Origin: Methanoculleus marisnigri
GTDB lineage: Archaea; Halobacteriota; Methanomicrobia; Methanomicrobiales; Methanoculleaceae
Assembly (NCBI GenBank): GCA_002503885.1
Contig: DASQ01000014.1
Span: 1-22,639, forward strand
DNA: 22,639 bases
Direction of reading: 5' to 3'
Both the position numbers and the translations under genes were made by a program. Positions 6,494-13,190 of this stretch are shown here, one piece after another; position 1 is the stretch's first letter; each line of letters begins with the position of its first letter. A model generated the notes under the pieces. The model saw only the letters and a program-made list of their open reading frames with translations, ran no database searches and was not told where the DNA came from.

Positions 6494-7636
6494 TCAGATC
6501 GACATCCCTGTCAGGAGCAGGGAAAAGAGCACCAGATCGTAGACGGTGTGCGTGATCGCCGACGTCGTAGTATTCGAGTACCTGCGGATGTAGGCAAAGA
6601 CAAGCCCCGCAAGAAAGACCGAGATGAGGCCGTCCCAGCTGTACTGGAACGCGTGGAGCGATGCGAAAAGGAGCGCGGGGAGGAGGATGCCGAACCGGGG
6701 CTGGAGCAGGCCGCGGATGCCCACCTCCTCGCCGAAACCCGCCGCGATGGACGCCACGATGATCCCGGGCAGGGTGAGCGATCCTGCAAAGAGCAGGTTG
6801 ACGGCATCCTCGTCGGTGACAGGGAGGCCGAGCCAGTCCACAAGTGCGGAGAGCGCCGGGTCGATGAAGGAGAACACCAGGACGAGCGCGAGAGCCGCGG
6901 CAACGGCGAGAGCGACTTCCTTCCCCGTCGGCCGGACGAGTCCGAGCCGCTCCAGGGTCTGGCGGGGCGTCCGCCGGATGCATGCCCCCGCAATGAAGAA
7001 CGAGCCTATGAGCGTCCAGAAGAGGGTGTAGGCGTTCAGCGTGACCGTATCCGCGAGGAGGTCCCCGGACTCCAGCAGGAGGTCAAGGAACTGCGGCGAG
7101 AGGAAGGGCGGACCCCCGGTCACCAGGAGCGGCACCGGTGGGATGAGGATCATGGCGAGGATGACCACAAGCGCAACCGTATGGAGAAGCGAGTCCGGGT
7201 CGAACGGGAGGTAACGGGCGAGCCAGCCCCTGAACCAGCGGGAGAGCCCGATGAGGCTTGCGAACCCCGCGATAGAGACGCCGAGGAGGAGAAGGGCCAC
7301 CTCCGCAGCCAGCGCAAGGTCGAACGTCTCGAACTCCCCGCCCTCGAGCACCTCCGCCGGCATGATGGCTATAACTCCCATCCCGGCCGCGGTGAACGCG
7401 AGCCCGGCGACAAGGACGAGGAGCCAGGCGCCGGCAGCCCACCGGAACGCAGGGTGCCGGTCCCCGGCAAGGTAGACGAGCATCGCGAGGACGACGAAGA
7501 ACGCCACATTGAGCGCGGAGGTGAGGAACGCCCCCGCCTCCCCGCCGACGGCCCCGGAGATCACGACAAGGAAGATGAGACCGAAGAGGGCGATCAGCAG
7601 TTCGGGGGCGTGGCGGCGGCAGAATTCCAGCGACAT
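6494..7636 (-). CDS. CPBP family intramembrane metalloprotease (CAAX protease / ABI type)
   Basis: This is a 380-residue polytopic membrane protein with about ten hydrophobic segments. The C-terminal third has the three motifs of CPBP (Abi/Rce1-like) glutamic proteases: EEVGIRGLLQPRFG (EExxxR), FASLHAFQYSW (FxxxH) and AITHTVYDLV (HxxxD/N). These put the active-site Glu pair and two His within the membrane core. Archaeal substrates are unknown; relatives process prenylated proteins, bacteriocins or regulators. The ATG at 7636-7634 (MSLEFCRRHAPELL) was preferred because residues added by upstream starts are not hydrophobic or family-like. It lies 64 nt downstream of the MFS gene in the same direction and may be cotranscribed with it. 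Confidence 0.88.
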   Translation of the reverse strand: MSLEFCRRHAPELLIALFGLIFLVVISGAVGGEAGAFLTSALNVAFFVVLAMLVYLAGDRHPAFRWAAGAWLLVLVAGLAFTAAGMGVIAIMPAEVLEGGEFETFDLALAAEVALLLLGVSIAGFASLIGLSRWFRGWLARYLPFDPDSLLHTVALVVILAMILIPPVPLLVTGGPPFLSPQFLDLLLESGDLLADTVTLNAYTLFWTLIGSFFIAGACIRRTPRQTLERLGLVRPTGKEVALAVAAALALVLVFSFIDPALSALVDWLGLPVTDEDAVNLLFAGSLTLPGIIVASIAAGFGEEVGIRGLLQPRFGILLPALLFASLHAFQYSWDGLISVFLAGLVFAYIRRYSNTTTSAITHTVYDLVLFSLLLTGMSI

Positions 7637-7700
7637 GGTATCCTCGGTTCGATGGCAGGAGACAGTGTTGACCCGACGGCACGATGAACGTAGCGCACCC

Positions 7701-8912
7701 TCACCGCCACCCGAGCCTCCCGATGACAAGCCAGCCCAGAGCCCCCATAACCGCGAGGACCACCGCCTGCAGCAGGAAGATCACCGGCAGCGGCCACCGG
7801 CCCGCGAGGATGGCTCCCGCGAACGGCCCGGCCGAGAGTCCTACGGAGAAAAAAGTGTTGTACATGCCGTAGGCGGCACCCTGCGAGCCCTGGCCCCGGT
7901 AGATGTCGGCGAGGATCGGCATCGCCGGCACCAGGGCGCAACTCAGCGTGACCCCCAGCGCAAAGATGGCGGCAATGAGGAGCACGAGGGTCGGTGCCTG
8001 CATGGCGGCGACGATCGCGACCCCCGAGAGGAGGAGCCCGCCGCCGATGAGGTAACGGCTGCCCCCGTGCCGGTCGTAAATCCTTCCTGCGGCCGGCTGC
8101 GCGATGGCGGCGGCGACCGCCAGCACCGCAAAGACGAGGCCGATCAATGCCGGAGACGTCGAAAAGACGGCGTGCAGGTATACCGGGAGGTAGGGGTCCA
8201 CGACGCCATAGGTCCCGGAGACCATAATGATCGCGGCCGCACAGGCGGCGAGCGGGAGGAGGGGTCCGCGGGGCAGCATCGCTGACCGCCCCGGACCGCC
8301 CTCCTGCCTGCAGGTGCGCACCGGGACGGCGAGGACGACCATGCCGACCGAGGCCACCAGCACCGACGGGACGAGGAAGGTCGCGGTGTAGCCCACGTAC
8401 TCGAAGAGCAGCCCCCCGACGACCGGCCCGAGGACGGTCCCGAGCCCGACCGCCGAGAGCGCGACGCCCATCTTCTCCCCCAGCCTGGCAGGGTCGCAGG
8501 TGTCGGCGAGGAGCGCAAGCCCCGCGGACCAGGTGGCCGCGGCCGATATCCCCTGAACCGTCCGGGCAACGATCAGGTGCGTGACCGTTGTCGAGAAGCC
8601 GAAAAAGACCGTCGCCAGAGCAAGGAGGAGCATCCCGACGACGATGAGGGGACGGCGGCCCACCCGGTCGGAGAGGAGGCCCATCGGGATGGAGAAGAGG
8701 AGGAGCATGGCGGCGTAAATCCCGAAGACGACCCCGATGACCGATTCGTCCACCCCGAGCCGGGGTGCATACTGCGGGAAGACCGGAATGAGGAGGCCGT
8801 AGATCATCATGTCCATGAAGATGACGAGCACGACCAGCACGAGGAGTGCGTCCGGCGATGCGGCGATGCGGTCCCGGAACGTGTGGAACCGATGCGGCTC
8901 CCTGGTTGTCAT
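7701..8912 (-). CDS. Major facilitator superfamily transporter (DHA1-like exporter)
   Basis: This 403-residue protein has twelve predicted membrane segments in two halves. After segment 2 comes the MFS loop motif as GLLSDRVGRRPLIVVG (residues ~78-93), and the matching loop of the second half is AGRIYDRHGGSRYLIGG. Size and motif are those of 12-TM drug/metabolite exporters. The third segment region (LIVARTVQGISAAATWSAG) fits the DHA1 branch. Substrate is unknown. The start ATG at 8912-8910 gives MTTREPHRFHTF before the first segment. A TATA-like GATATATGC on the minus strand near 8986-8994 lies about 75 nt upstream and may be its promoter, giving a leader of ~50 nt. Confidence 0.9.
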   Translation of the reverse strand: MTTREPHRFHTFRDRIAASPDALLVLVVLVIFMDMMIYGLLIPVFPQYAPRLGVDESVIGVVFGIYAAMLLLFSIPMGLLSDRVGRRPLIVVGMLLLALATVFFGFSTTVTHLIVARTVQGISAAATWSAGLALLADTCDPARLGEKMGVALSAVGLGTVLGPVVGGLLFEYVGYTATFLVPSVLVASVGMVVLAVPVRTCRQEGGPGRSAMLPRGPLLPLAACAAAIIMVSGTYGVVDPYLPVYLHAVFSTSPALIGLVFAVLAVAAAIAQPAAGRIYDRHGGSRYLIGGGLLLSGVAIVAAMQAPTLVLLIAAIFALGVTLSCALVPAMPILADIYRGQGSQGAAYGMYNTFFSVGLSAGPFAGAILAGRWPLPVIFLLQAVVLAVMGALGWLVIGRLGWR

Positions 8913-9025
8913 GGTGATTCGTCTCCCTGCGGCACGTCAACGTCCCCGTGGCACTGCTCTCTCCCCGTAGGTTGGCGCCGTCAGCATATATCGGTTACAG
9001 GAGAGTGGTTCTGCCAGCGGCTGCT

Positions 9026-9874
9026 TCACCGGGGTCCCCGGTAGTACGCGAGCTCCCTGGCATAGGGGCGGAACGCTTCGACAAGCGCCGCCGCTTCGTC
9101 GTCGGGCATGGGACCACGCCGTCCGGCGGCGGCAAGCGCCTGCACCTCCGCGGGCGTCGAGCAGCCGACGATCGCGACGGAGATATCCTGGGCGAGGGCA
9201 TAGCGGACAAGGGCCTCCGGCGTCACCCCCGCGTCGGGAACAAGGTAGTTCGACCCGCCGAGCACCTTCATCCCGATGACCGCGAGCCCCTGCTCCCTCG
9301 CCGCGGGGAGCGTCGAGGAGAGGAAACCCCCGAGTGCCCCCTCCACCGGGTTGACGGGCATCATCACGGCGTCGACCGGCCAGTTCTCCACCGCATGCGA
9401 GAGGACGTCCGGGTCGTGGTGTCCCGTCACCCCGATATGCCGGACGATGCCCCTCTCCTTAGCCTCGACGAACGCCGCGAGGGCGCCGTCAGGTCCCTCG
9501 ATCTCCCTGATGTCGGGGAAGGTCCGGACGTCGTGGATCTGCCAGAGGTCGAGGGTCTCGATGCCCATCCTCCGGAGGGTATCCTGGAGGTCCATCTCAG
9601 CATCCGCGTGGTGCCGGCTCGCCGACTTGCTGGCCTGGAATACGGGTGCCCGGAGGTCGGGATGACTCACCCAGACCTCGCCGTAGTAGTCTTCGCTCCC
9701 CGCGTAGGCTTTCGCCGAGTCGAAGTAGGCGATCCCCTGATTGAGGGCTTCCATGATGACGGCGTTTGCCTCCGCGTGCCGCCCGTATGTCCTGAGGACC
9801 CCCTCGCCCCCGAGCCCCACGGGGGTGACCTCGTCTCCCGTCTTTCCGAACCTGCGCCTGCCCAGTGCCGCCAT
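9026..9874 (-). CDS. Aldo/keto reductase
   Basis: This 282-residue NAD(P)H-dependent oxidoreductase of the AKR superfamily has an (alpha/beta)8 barrel. The catalytic tetrad can be placed as Asp and Tyr in YFDSAKAY, Lys in FQASKSAS and His in LWQIHDV. Further family features are an opening RRFGKTGDEVTPVGLGGEG, GVTGHHDPDVL, and a late GCSTPAEVQALAAA in the cofactor-binding part. The physiological substrate is not evident, and no ferredoxin-type cysteine cluster follows the barrel. The ATG at 9874-9872 starts directly at the family N-terminus; longer in-frame readings run into the promoter and the neighbouring VOC gene. The promoter lies inside a perfect inverted repeat (9890-9920). It is divergent from the disrupted VOC gene and may have been co-regulated with it. 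Confidence 0.92.
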   Translation of the reverse strand: MAALGRRRFGKTGDEVTPVGLGGEGVLRTYGRHAEANAVIMEALNQGIAYFDSAKAYAGSEDYYGEVWVSHPDLRAPVFQASKSASRHHADAEMDLQDTLRRMGIETLDLWQIHDVRTFPDIREIEGPDGALAAFVEAKERGIVRHIGVTGHHDPDVLSHAVENWPVDAVMMPVNPVEGALGGFLSSTLPAAREQGLAVIGMKVLGGSNYLVPDAGVTPEALVRYALAQDISVAIVGCSTPAEVQALAAAGRRGPMPDDEAAALVEAFRPYARELAYYRGPR

Positions 9875-9889
9875 GGACCATCTTATCCG

Positions 9890-9920
9890 TGCCCGGCTAT
9901 AAATATCTTTTAGCCGGGCA
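9890..9920. promoter_or_regulatory. Inverted repeat enclosing the aldo/keto reductase TATA box (candidate operator)
   Basis: TGCCCGGCTA (9890-9899) and its exact reverse complement TAGCCGGGCA (9911-9920) flank an 11-nt A/T-rich spacer. On the minus strand this spacer gives AAAGATATTTA, a good TATA box about 30 nt before the reductase ATG at 9874. A dimeric repressor bound to the arms would cover the box and the B-recognition element. No gene ends here, so a terminator is unlikely. Confidence 0.6.
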
Positions 9921-10198
9921 GGGGAAACAATTATTCGCCGTGGCACCCACCGGGGGCCGGAGATATGCATATGCCGACGATTGTCTGGTTCAACGTCCCC
10001 GCCGGCGAGACCGACCGGGCGCGGGCGTTCTACGAGGAAGTCTTCGCCTGGACGACGGAGCCTTTTGTGGGAATGGAGGGCGCCTTCGAGATAACGACGG
10101 GTGGGATAGGCGGCGAGATCCTCCCACGGACCTACCCCGGCGAGCCGATAACGGTCTTCGTCGGTGTCCCCTCCATCGAGGAGCACGCGGCCCGGGTG

Positions 10199-10206
10199 GA
10201 GCAGGC
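10199..10206 (+). repeat. Left target-site duplication of the MITE-like element
   Basis: GAGCAGGC immediately precedes the left terminal repeat and matches GAGCAGAC at 10672-10679 in seven of eight bases. It lies within the VOC coding sequence (Glu-Gln codons of ARVEQ). Confidence 0.75.
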
Positions 10207-10671
10207 GGTAGTGCCCTACGAAACAACTGTTAATAACGTTGTTGAGATCGCATCCGGGTGTTCCCGATTGATTGCAACCCGGGGGCACGGCTTTCCACCG
10301 GGTATCGCCATGACTGCCCCGCCCCTGGGGGCGGGGGAGGAGGCCGGGCGAGGTGGGGGGTGAGGTGTGCGGATCTTTGCGTAAGACAGGGGAGGGGGAG
10401 GCCCCTCCCCGTCAGCCCCACCCCCATGGCGATAGCCACCACGGTCCACGGCATGAGGGCATGCATGAGAAAAAAGGCCGAACTCAGGAACAGGCCAGGT
10501 CCGGCACCAATCTCATCAGGGAAGAATGACAGCCGGAATAGGGCTTCACCAGAGCCCGATAAGGGAAATCTTCTTCCCATGTTATTTTTTGTCATGAACG
10601 CGGGTTGGTGCGCAACGTAATTCGGCCGGATTCTCTGAGATCAATAATCAGGTATATGCTGGAGCACTACC
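10207..10671. mobile_element. MITE-like non-autonomous insertion (465 bp)
   Basis: The element begins GGTAGTGCCC and ends GGAGCACTACC; the ends are inverted repeats, perfect over GGTAGTGC and weaker to about 12 nt. An 8-bp near-perfect duplication flanks it, and its removal restores the VOC reading frame, so the boundaries are well supported. No transposase is encoded. The interior is structured: AACAAC...GTTGTT near 10221-10242, CCCCGCCCC/GGGGCGGGG around 10318-10337, a G-rich tract at 10327-10360, GGGGAGG/CCTCCCC near 10390-10410, and TATCGCCATG/CATGGCGATA as distant arms (~10304-10313 and ~10426-10435). Open frames within it have no recognisable domain. The parent transposon is unknown. 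Confidence 0.85.
10327..10360 (+). other. G-rich tract with G-quadruplex potential inside the MITE-like element
   Basis: Four runs of at least three G (10327-10331, 10333-10337, 10346-10348, 10355-10360) are separated by 1, 8 and 6 nt on the plus strand. The left part can instead pair with the preceding CCCCGCCCC as a hairpin. Either structure is only a prediction. Confidence 0.4.
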
Positions 10672-10679
10672 GAGCAGAC
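10672..10679 (+). repeat. Right target-site duplication of the MITE-like element
   Basis: GAGCAGAC directly follows the right terminal repeat and matches the left copy in seven of eight positions. The single difference could be post-insertion drift. Confidence 0.75.
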
Positions 10680-10797
10680 CGGGGGGAGGGTCGTGGTCCC
10701 GAAGATGGCGGTGCCCGGGAGGGGCTACTTCGCCATCTGCGAGGATACCGAGCAGAACCGGCTCGGCCTCTGGAATGAGGATCCCTCGGCGGGTTGA

Positions 10798-11118
10798 TCA
10801 GCCAACCACGGGACGACTGCCGCCGGTGCGGCACCCTCTACCCGGACACCGCAAAGGGCTCGAAGACGGGAAGACCATCCTGCCCCGCCGCCGACCCCGG
10901 CGGGATCCTGGCAGTCCGCCGGGCTCTCCGATCAGGTGGGATCACCTGCTATCCGGAAAAACACTCCCGAAAAGACACCTTTACGCTTGATGAGCTCCCG
11001 GGATCATTCGGATCTCGGGACGGACGGACATAACGCTGCTATGAAGGATTTAAACCCAGGATTTCAGTTTTTCGGCAGGGAGAAAAGTTTATTTACGCCA
11101 AGAAGCATCGTCCACCAC
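10798..11118. other. 321-nt stretch without a recognised gene
   Basis: Between the split VOC gene and the cupredoxin no convincing gene is seen. A plus-strand frame from ~10794 to 11033 contains CRRCGTLYPD and later GRPSCPA, faintly like a zinc-ribbon (CxxC...CPxC), but it lacks the second CxxC and has no SD, so it may be a decayed remnant. An imperfect hairpin, CCCGGGATC/GATCTCGGG with a 5-nt loop, lies at 10997-11019 without a following T-run. From about 11040 the sequence becomes A/T-rich and leads into the cupredoxin promoter. Confidence 0.5.
11082..11096 (+). promoter_or_regulatory. BRE/TATA of the cupredoxin lipoprotein gene
   Basis: GAAAAGTTTATTTAC is a good archaeal BRE-TATA sequence; its TTTATTTA core (11088-11095) is centred about 28 nt before the ATG at 11119. 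No SD lies between, so the mRNA is probably leaderless. Confidence 0.55.
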
Positions 11119-11688
11119 ATGAAGAGCATGTTTGGTATCCTTGCCCTCATGGTGATCGCGAGCATCATGATCGCAGGGTGTGTGCAGCCAGCGGGTAACG
11201 AGACGGTGACCCCCGGTACGACACCGGGACTCACCGAGACCCCGATGGCAACAGAGACCCCCATGACGACCGAGACACCGATGACAACGGCAACGACACC
11301 GATGGGAAATGAGACGCCGATGGCAACGACGACGACCATGGAGACCGGGACCACCGTAACGCCCGGGGCCACAACAACGACCCTTGCCGCGGGCACGACG
11401 GAGACCCCGCCGGGACCTCCGGCGGCGCTCACCGCTGACGAAATTGTCTCCATCACCGATAGCGGGTTCGTGCCGAACACGATCACCGTCCCCGTGGGCA
11501 CCACGGTTGGCTGGACCAACGACGCCGCGTCGAACCATACCGTATCGGCGACCGGAGCAGCCGGATTCTTTGATTCAGGACTACTCCAGCCGGGAGAATC
11601 GTACAGTTACACCTTCAACGGCGCGGGCAACTATACCTACCAGTCGTTGACGACCGGGATTGCAGGTGAAGTCATCGTCACCGCCTGA
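11119..11688 (+). CDS. Exported lipoprotein with a cupredoxin-like domain lacking most copper ligands
   Basis: This is a 189-residue surface protein. Residues 1-21 are a lipoprotein signal (hydrophobic core, lipobox IAGC with Cys21). A Thr/Pro/Met linker (~26-100) contains imperfect TETPM repeats, likely glycosylated and spanning the S-layer. Residues ~108-189 form a plastocyanin/azurin-like beta-sandwich: VSITDSGFVPNTITVPVG, VGWTNDAASNHTVSATG, a Phe-Asp-Ser-Gly turn and YSYTFNGAGNYTY. His140 in SNHTV matches the first type-1 copper ligand, but the usual C-terminal Cys-x(2-4)-His-x(2-4)-Met loop is replaced by YQSLTTGIAG with no Cys, His or Met. Normal blue-copper electron transfer is therefore unlikely; a structural or weak metal-binding role is possible. 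The ATG at 11119 is set by the signal peptide. Confidence 0.85.
   Translation: MKSMFGILALMVIASIMIAGCVQPAGNETVTPGTTPGLTETPMATETPMTTETPMTTATTPMGNETPMATTTTMETGTTVTPGATTTTLAAGTTETPPGPPAALTADEIVSITDSGFVPNTITVPVGTTVGWTNDAASNHTVSATGAAGFFDSGLLQPGESYSYTFNGAGNYTYQSLTTGIAGEVIVTA
11230..11330 (+). repeat. Degenerate coding repeats of the TETPM linker
   Basis: Four to five imperfect units of about 18 nt, of the kind ACCGAGACCCCGATGGCA, encode Thr-Glu-Thr-Pro-Met-Ala/Thr. Unit number probably varies between strains. It is an in-frame linker repeat, not a CRISPR. Confidence 0.6.
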
Positions 11689-11702
11689 CCCTCCTTTTTC
11701 CC

Positions 11703-11740
11703 ACCGGCGGTTGTAAGGGAGAACCCTTACGATCGCCGGT
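11703..11740. terminator. Strong 17-bp hairpin between convergent cupredoxin and cbiA genes
   Basis: ACCGGCGGTTGTAAGGG pairs with CCCTTACGATCGCCGGT across an AGAA loop: all 17 positions pair, two as G-U. A run of five T precedes it on the plus strand. The cbiA stop codon (11727-11729) lies inside the right arm. Its position between two converging genes suggests a bidirectional terminator or 3'-end stabiliser. Confidence 0.65.
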
Positions 11741-13058
11741 ATGCCGCGGCGGCCCGGACCAGTGTCCCGCTAAACCCCTCCGAAAAGTAGGCATGGGTAT
11801 ATTGACCGACCGCATTCTGCGCGGCAAGCCCGTCCCGGCCGCCGTCGATCCCGCGGCCCCGGAGGAGTTCCAACACAAACCGTGCGTCCGAGGCGCAGTC
11901 GAGGCGTGAGTAGTGGAATTCGTGGCCCCGGAAGGCGGAGCCCGGTGCAAGGACCGGGGCCCCGCCGACCACCCGGGCCTCCACGTAGCCGAGACCCTGG
12001 ATGCGGTTCGTCATCTCCGTCGTCGCCGGGAGGACACCCGCCATCGGGTAGTCGCCTTCCCCGGTCACGAGCCGCTCCGTGAGGTAGGCGAGCCCGCCGC
12101 ACTCGGCATATACCGGCATGCCGTCGTCGACCGCCCGGTGAACGTCCTCCCGGCACCGGGAGGCAGAAAGCGCCTCCGCGTGGAGCTCCGGGTAGCCTCC
12201 CCCGAGGTAGAGGGCGTCCACGTCCGGGAGCCGATCCGTCATCGCCGAGAAGAAGACCAGGTCCGCCCCGGCCCATGCGAGCCTATCAAGGTTGTCGGCA
12301 TAATAAAAGCAGAACGCCGCATCGCGGGCGACGCCGACCCGGGCGCCTACCTCCGATCGGTCCGGAACCTCCGGCAGCGCCGGGAGGGGTGGGGCCGACC
12401 GGGCAAGGCCGATGATGCCATCGAGGTCGCACGTCTCCTCAACCACCGCACCGAACCCTGCCATGGCCCCGGTCTCGGCCGCCATCGCGAGGCCGAGGTG
12501 CCGGCTTTCGACCGCAAGGTCTTTGCGCCGCGGGATTCCCCCGTAGACCGGGAGGCTTTTTGTCTCCTCGATCATGGCCATATGGCGAGGACTCCCGATC
12601 CGGTTGAAGATAGTCCCGGCGACCCGCACCCCGGGATCGAACCCCGCATACCCCCGGACCATGGCATGGACGCTCCGTGACGCGCCCCCTGCGTCCACCA
12701 CGAGAAGGACCGGAGCGTCGAGAACCTTCGCGACGTGCGCCGTGCTCGCGATATCGGTCCCTTCAAGTCCATCATAGAGCCCCATCGCACCCTCGACGAC
12801 GGCGATGTCGGCCCCGGCCGAGGCCCGGACGAATGTCTCCCGCACGCCTGCCTCCCCCATCATGAACGGGTCCAGGTTGCGCGATCTCCGGCCGCAGATG
12901 GCCGAGTGGTGCGTGGGATCGATGAAGTCCGGGCCCACCTTGAACGGCTGGACGGCGAGCCCCCGGGCAGCGAGCGCTGCCATCAGGCCGCTTGCAAGCG
13001 TGGTTTTGCCGCAGCCGCTGTGGGTTCCGGCGACGATTACTCGTGGAATCGAGCGCAT
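11727..13058 (-). CDS. cbiA: Cobyrinate / Ni-sirohydrochlorin a,c-diamide synthase (CbiA/CfbB family)
   Basis: This 443-residue ATP- and glutamine-dependent ligase amidates the a and c side chains of a corrin (cobyrinate, B12 route) or of Ni-sirohydrochlorin (coenzyme F430 route, where it is called CfbB). The N-terminal DTBS-like domain opens with P-loop GTHSGCGKTT (11-20) and has VVEGAMGLYDGLEG. The C-terminal class-I glutaminase-like domain has VYAECGGLAYL with nucleophile Cys320, GLGYVEAR and GHEFHYSR. The ATG at 13058-13056 puts the P-loop at the usual distance from the start; earlier in-frame starts cross the promoter. It is divergent from the cobalt transporter, favouring the corrinoid role, but methanogens use the same family for F430 and the sequence alone does not decide. 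Confidence 0.92.
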   Translation of the reverse strand: MRSIPRVIVAGTHSGCGKTTLASGLMAALAARGLAVQPFKVGPDFIDPTHHSAICGRRSRNLDPFMMGEAGVRETFVRASAGADIAVVEGAMGLYDGLEGTDIASTAHVAKVLDAPVLLVVDAGGASRSVHAMVRGYAGFDPGVRVAGTIFNRIGSPRHMAMIEETKSLPVYGGIPRRKDLAVESRHLGLAMAAETGAMAGFGAVVEETCDLDGIIGLARSAPPLPALPEVPDRSEVGARVGVARDAAFCFYYADNLDRLAWAGADLVFFSAMTDRLPDVDALYLGGGYPELHAEALSASRCREDVHRAVDDGMPVYAECGGLAYLTERLVTGEGDYPMAGVLPATTEMTNRIQGLGYVEARVVGGAPVLAPGSAFRGHEFHYSRLDCASDARFVLELLRGRGIDGGRDGLAAQNAVGQYTHAYFSEGFSGTLVRAAAAYRRS

Positions 13059-13090
13059 AACGTTCCTGTAGTGTTCAATACCGCAGGAGA

Positions 13091-13098
13091 TAAATATG
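13091..13098 (-). promoter_or_regulatory. TATA box of cbiA
   Basis: CATATTTA on the minus strand lies about 37 nt before the cbiA ATG (13058), leaving a leader of roughly 10 nt. It shares a 132-nt divergent region with the cbiM promoter. Confidence 0.45.
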
Positions 13099-13113
13099 AC
13101 CTGGGATAACCTC

Positions 13114-13132
13114 GATATATCAAATAAATTTG
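13114..13132 (+). promoter_or_regulatory. A/T-rich TATA region of the cbiMNQO operon
   Basis: An A/T stretch containing ATATATC and AAATAAATTT lies about 65 nt upstream of the cbiM ATG, leaving a leader of some 35-50 nt. The leader ends with AGGTGA (13179-13184), a full archaeal SD, 6 nt before the ATG. No cobalamin-riboswitch features were seen. Confidence 0.5.
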
Positions 13133-13190
13133 CCTTACCGCAAGCGGGTTTGACCTGCTCGCCGGCACGGCGCTCCACAGGTGAAATATC

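Larger units (their letters stand above)
9971..10797 (+). pseudogene. VOC/glyoxalase-like protein gene split by a 465-bp insertion
   Basis: The first 78 or so codons (from 9971) encode MPTIVWFNVPAGETDRARAF and go on through FYEEVFAWTTEPF, TGGIGGEILPR and PSIEEHAARVEQ, the N-terminal beta-alpha-beta unit of small vicinal-oxygen-chelate proteins. The C-terminal half resumes at 10680 as GGRVVVPKMAVPGRGYF, then AICEDTEQNRLGLWNEDP, ending with TGA at 10795-10797. Removing 10207-10671 and one copy of the 8-bp duplication gives one frame of 117 residues with a family-typical length and junction (ARVEQTGGRVVVPK). As it stands, the 5' half reads into the insertion and ends at 10363 with unrelated residues. 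GGAG at 9959-9962 favours ATG 9971 over 9965. The inactivation looks recent because both halves remain clean. Confidence 0.9.

Noticed and set aside
9965..10363. A 132-residue VOC protein as an intact gene
   Set aside because: Only the first ~78 residues are VOC-like. The rest is read from the inserted element, and the true C-terminal half is found at 10680-10797.
10230..10595. A 121-codon minus-strand frame with a hydrophobic start and proline-rich end
   Set aside because: It lies wholly within the MITE-like element, follows its G/C tracts and has no domain or SD.
11230..11330. Short tandem repeats as a CRISPR-like array
   Set aside because: The units are in frame, adjacent without spacers, and encode the Thr-Pro linker of a lipoprotein.
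13059..13190. A cobalamin riboswitch upstream of cbiM
   Set aside because: The leader is short and A/T-rich, with no B12-box-like sequence; a TATA box and an SD explain it.
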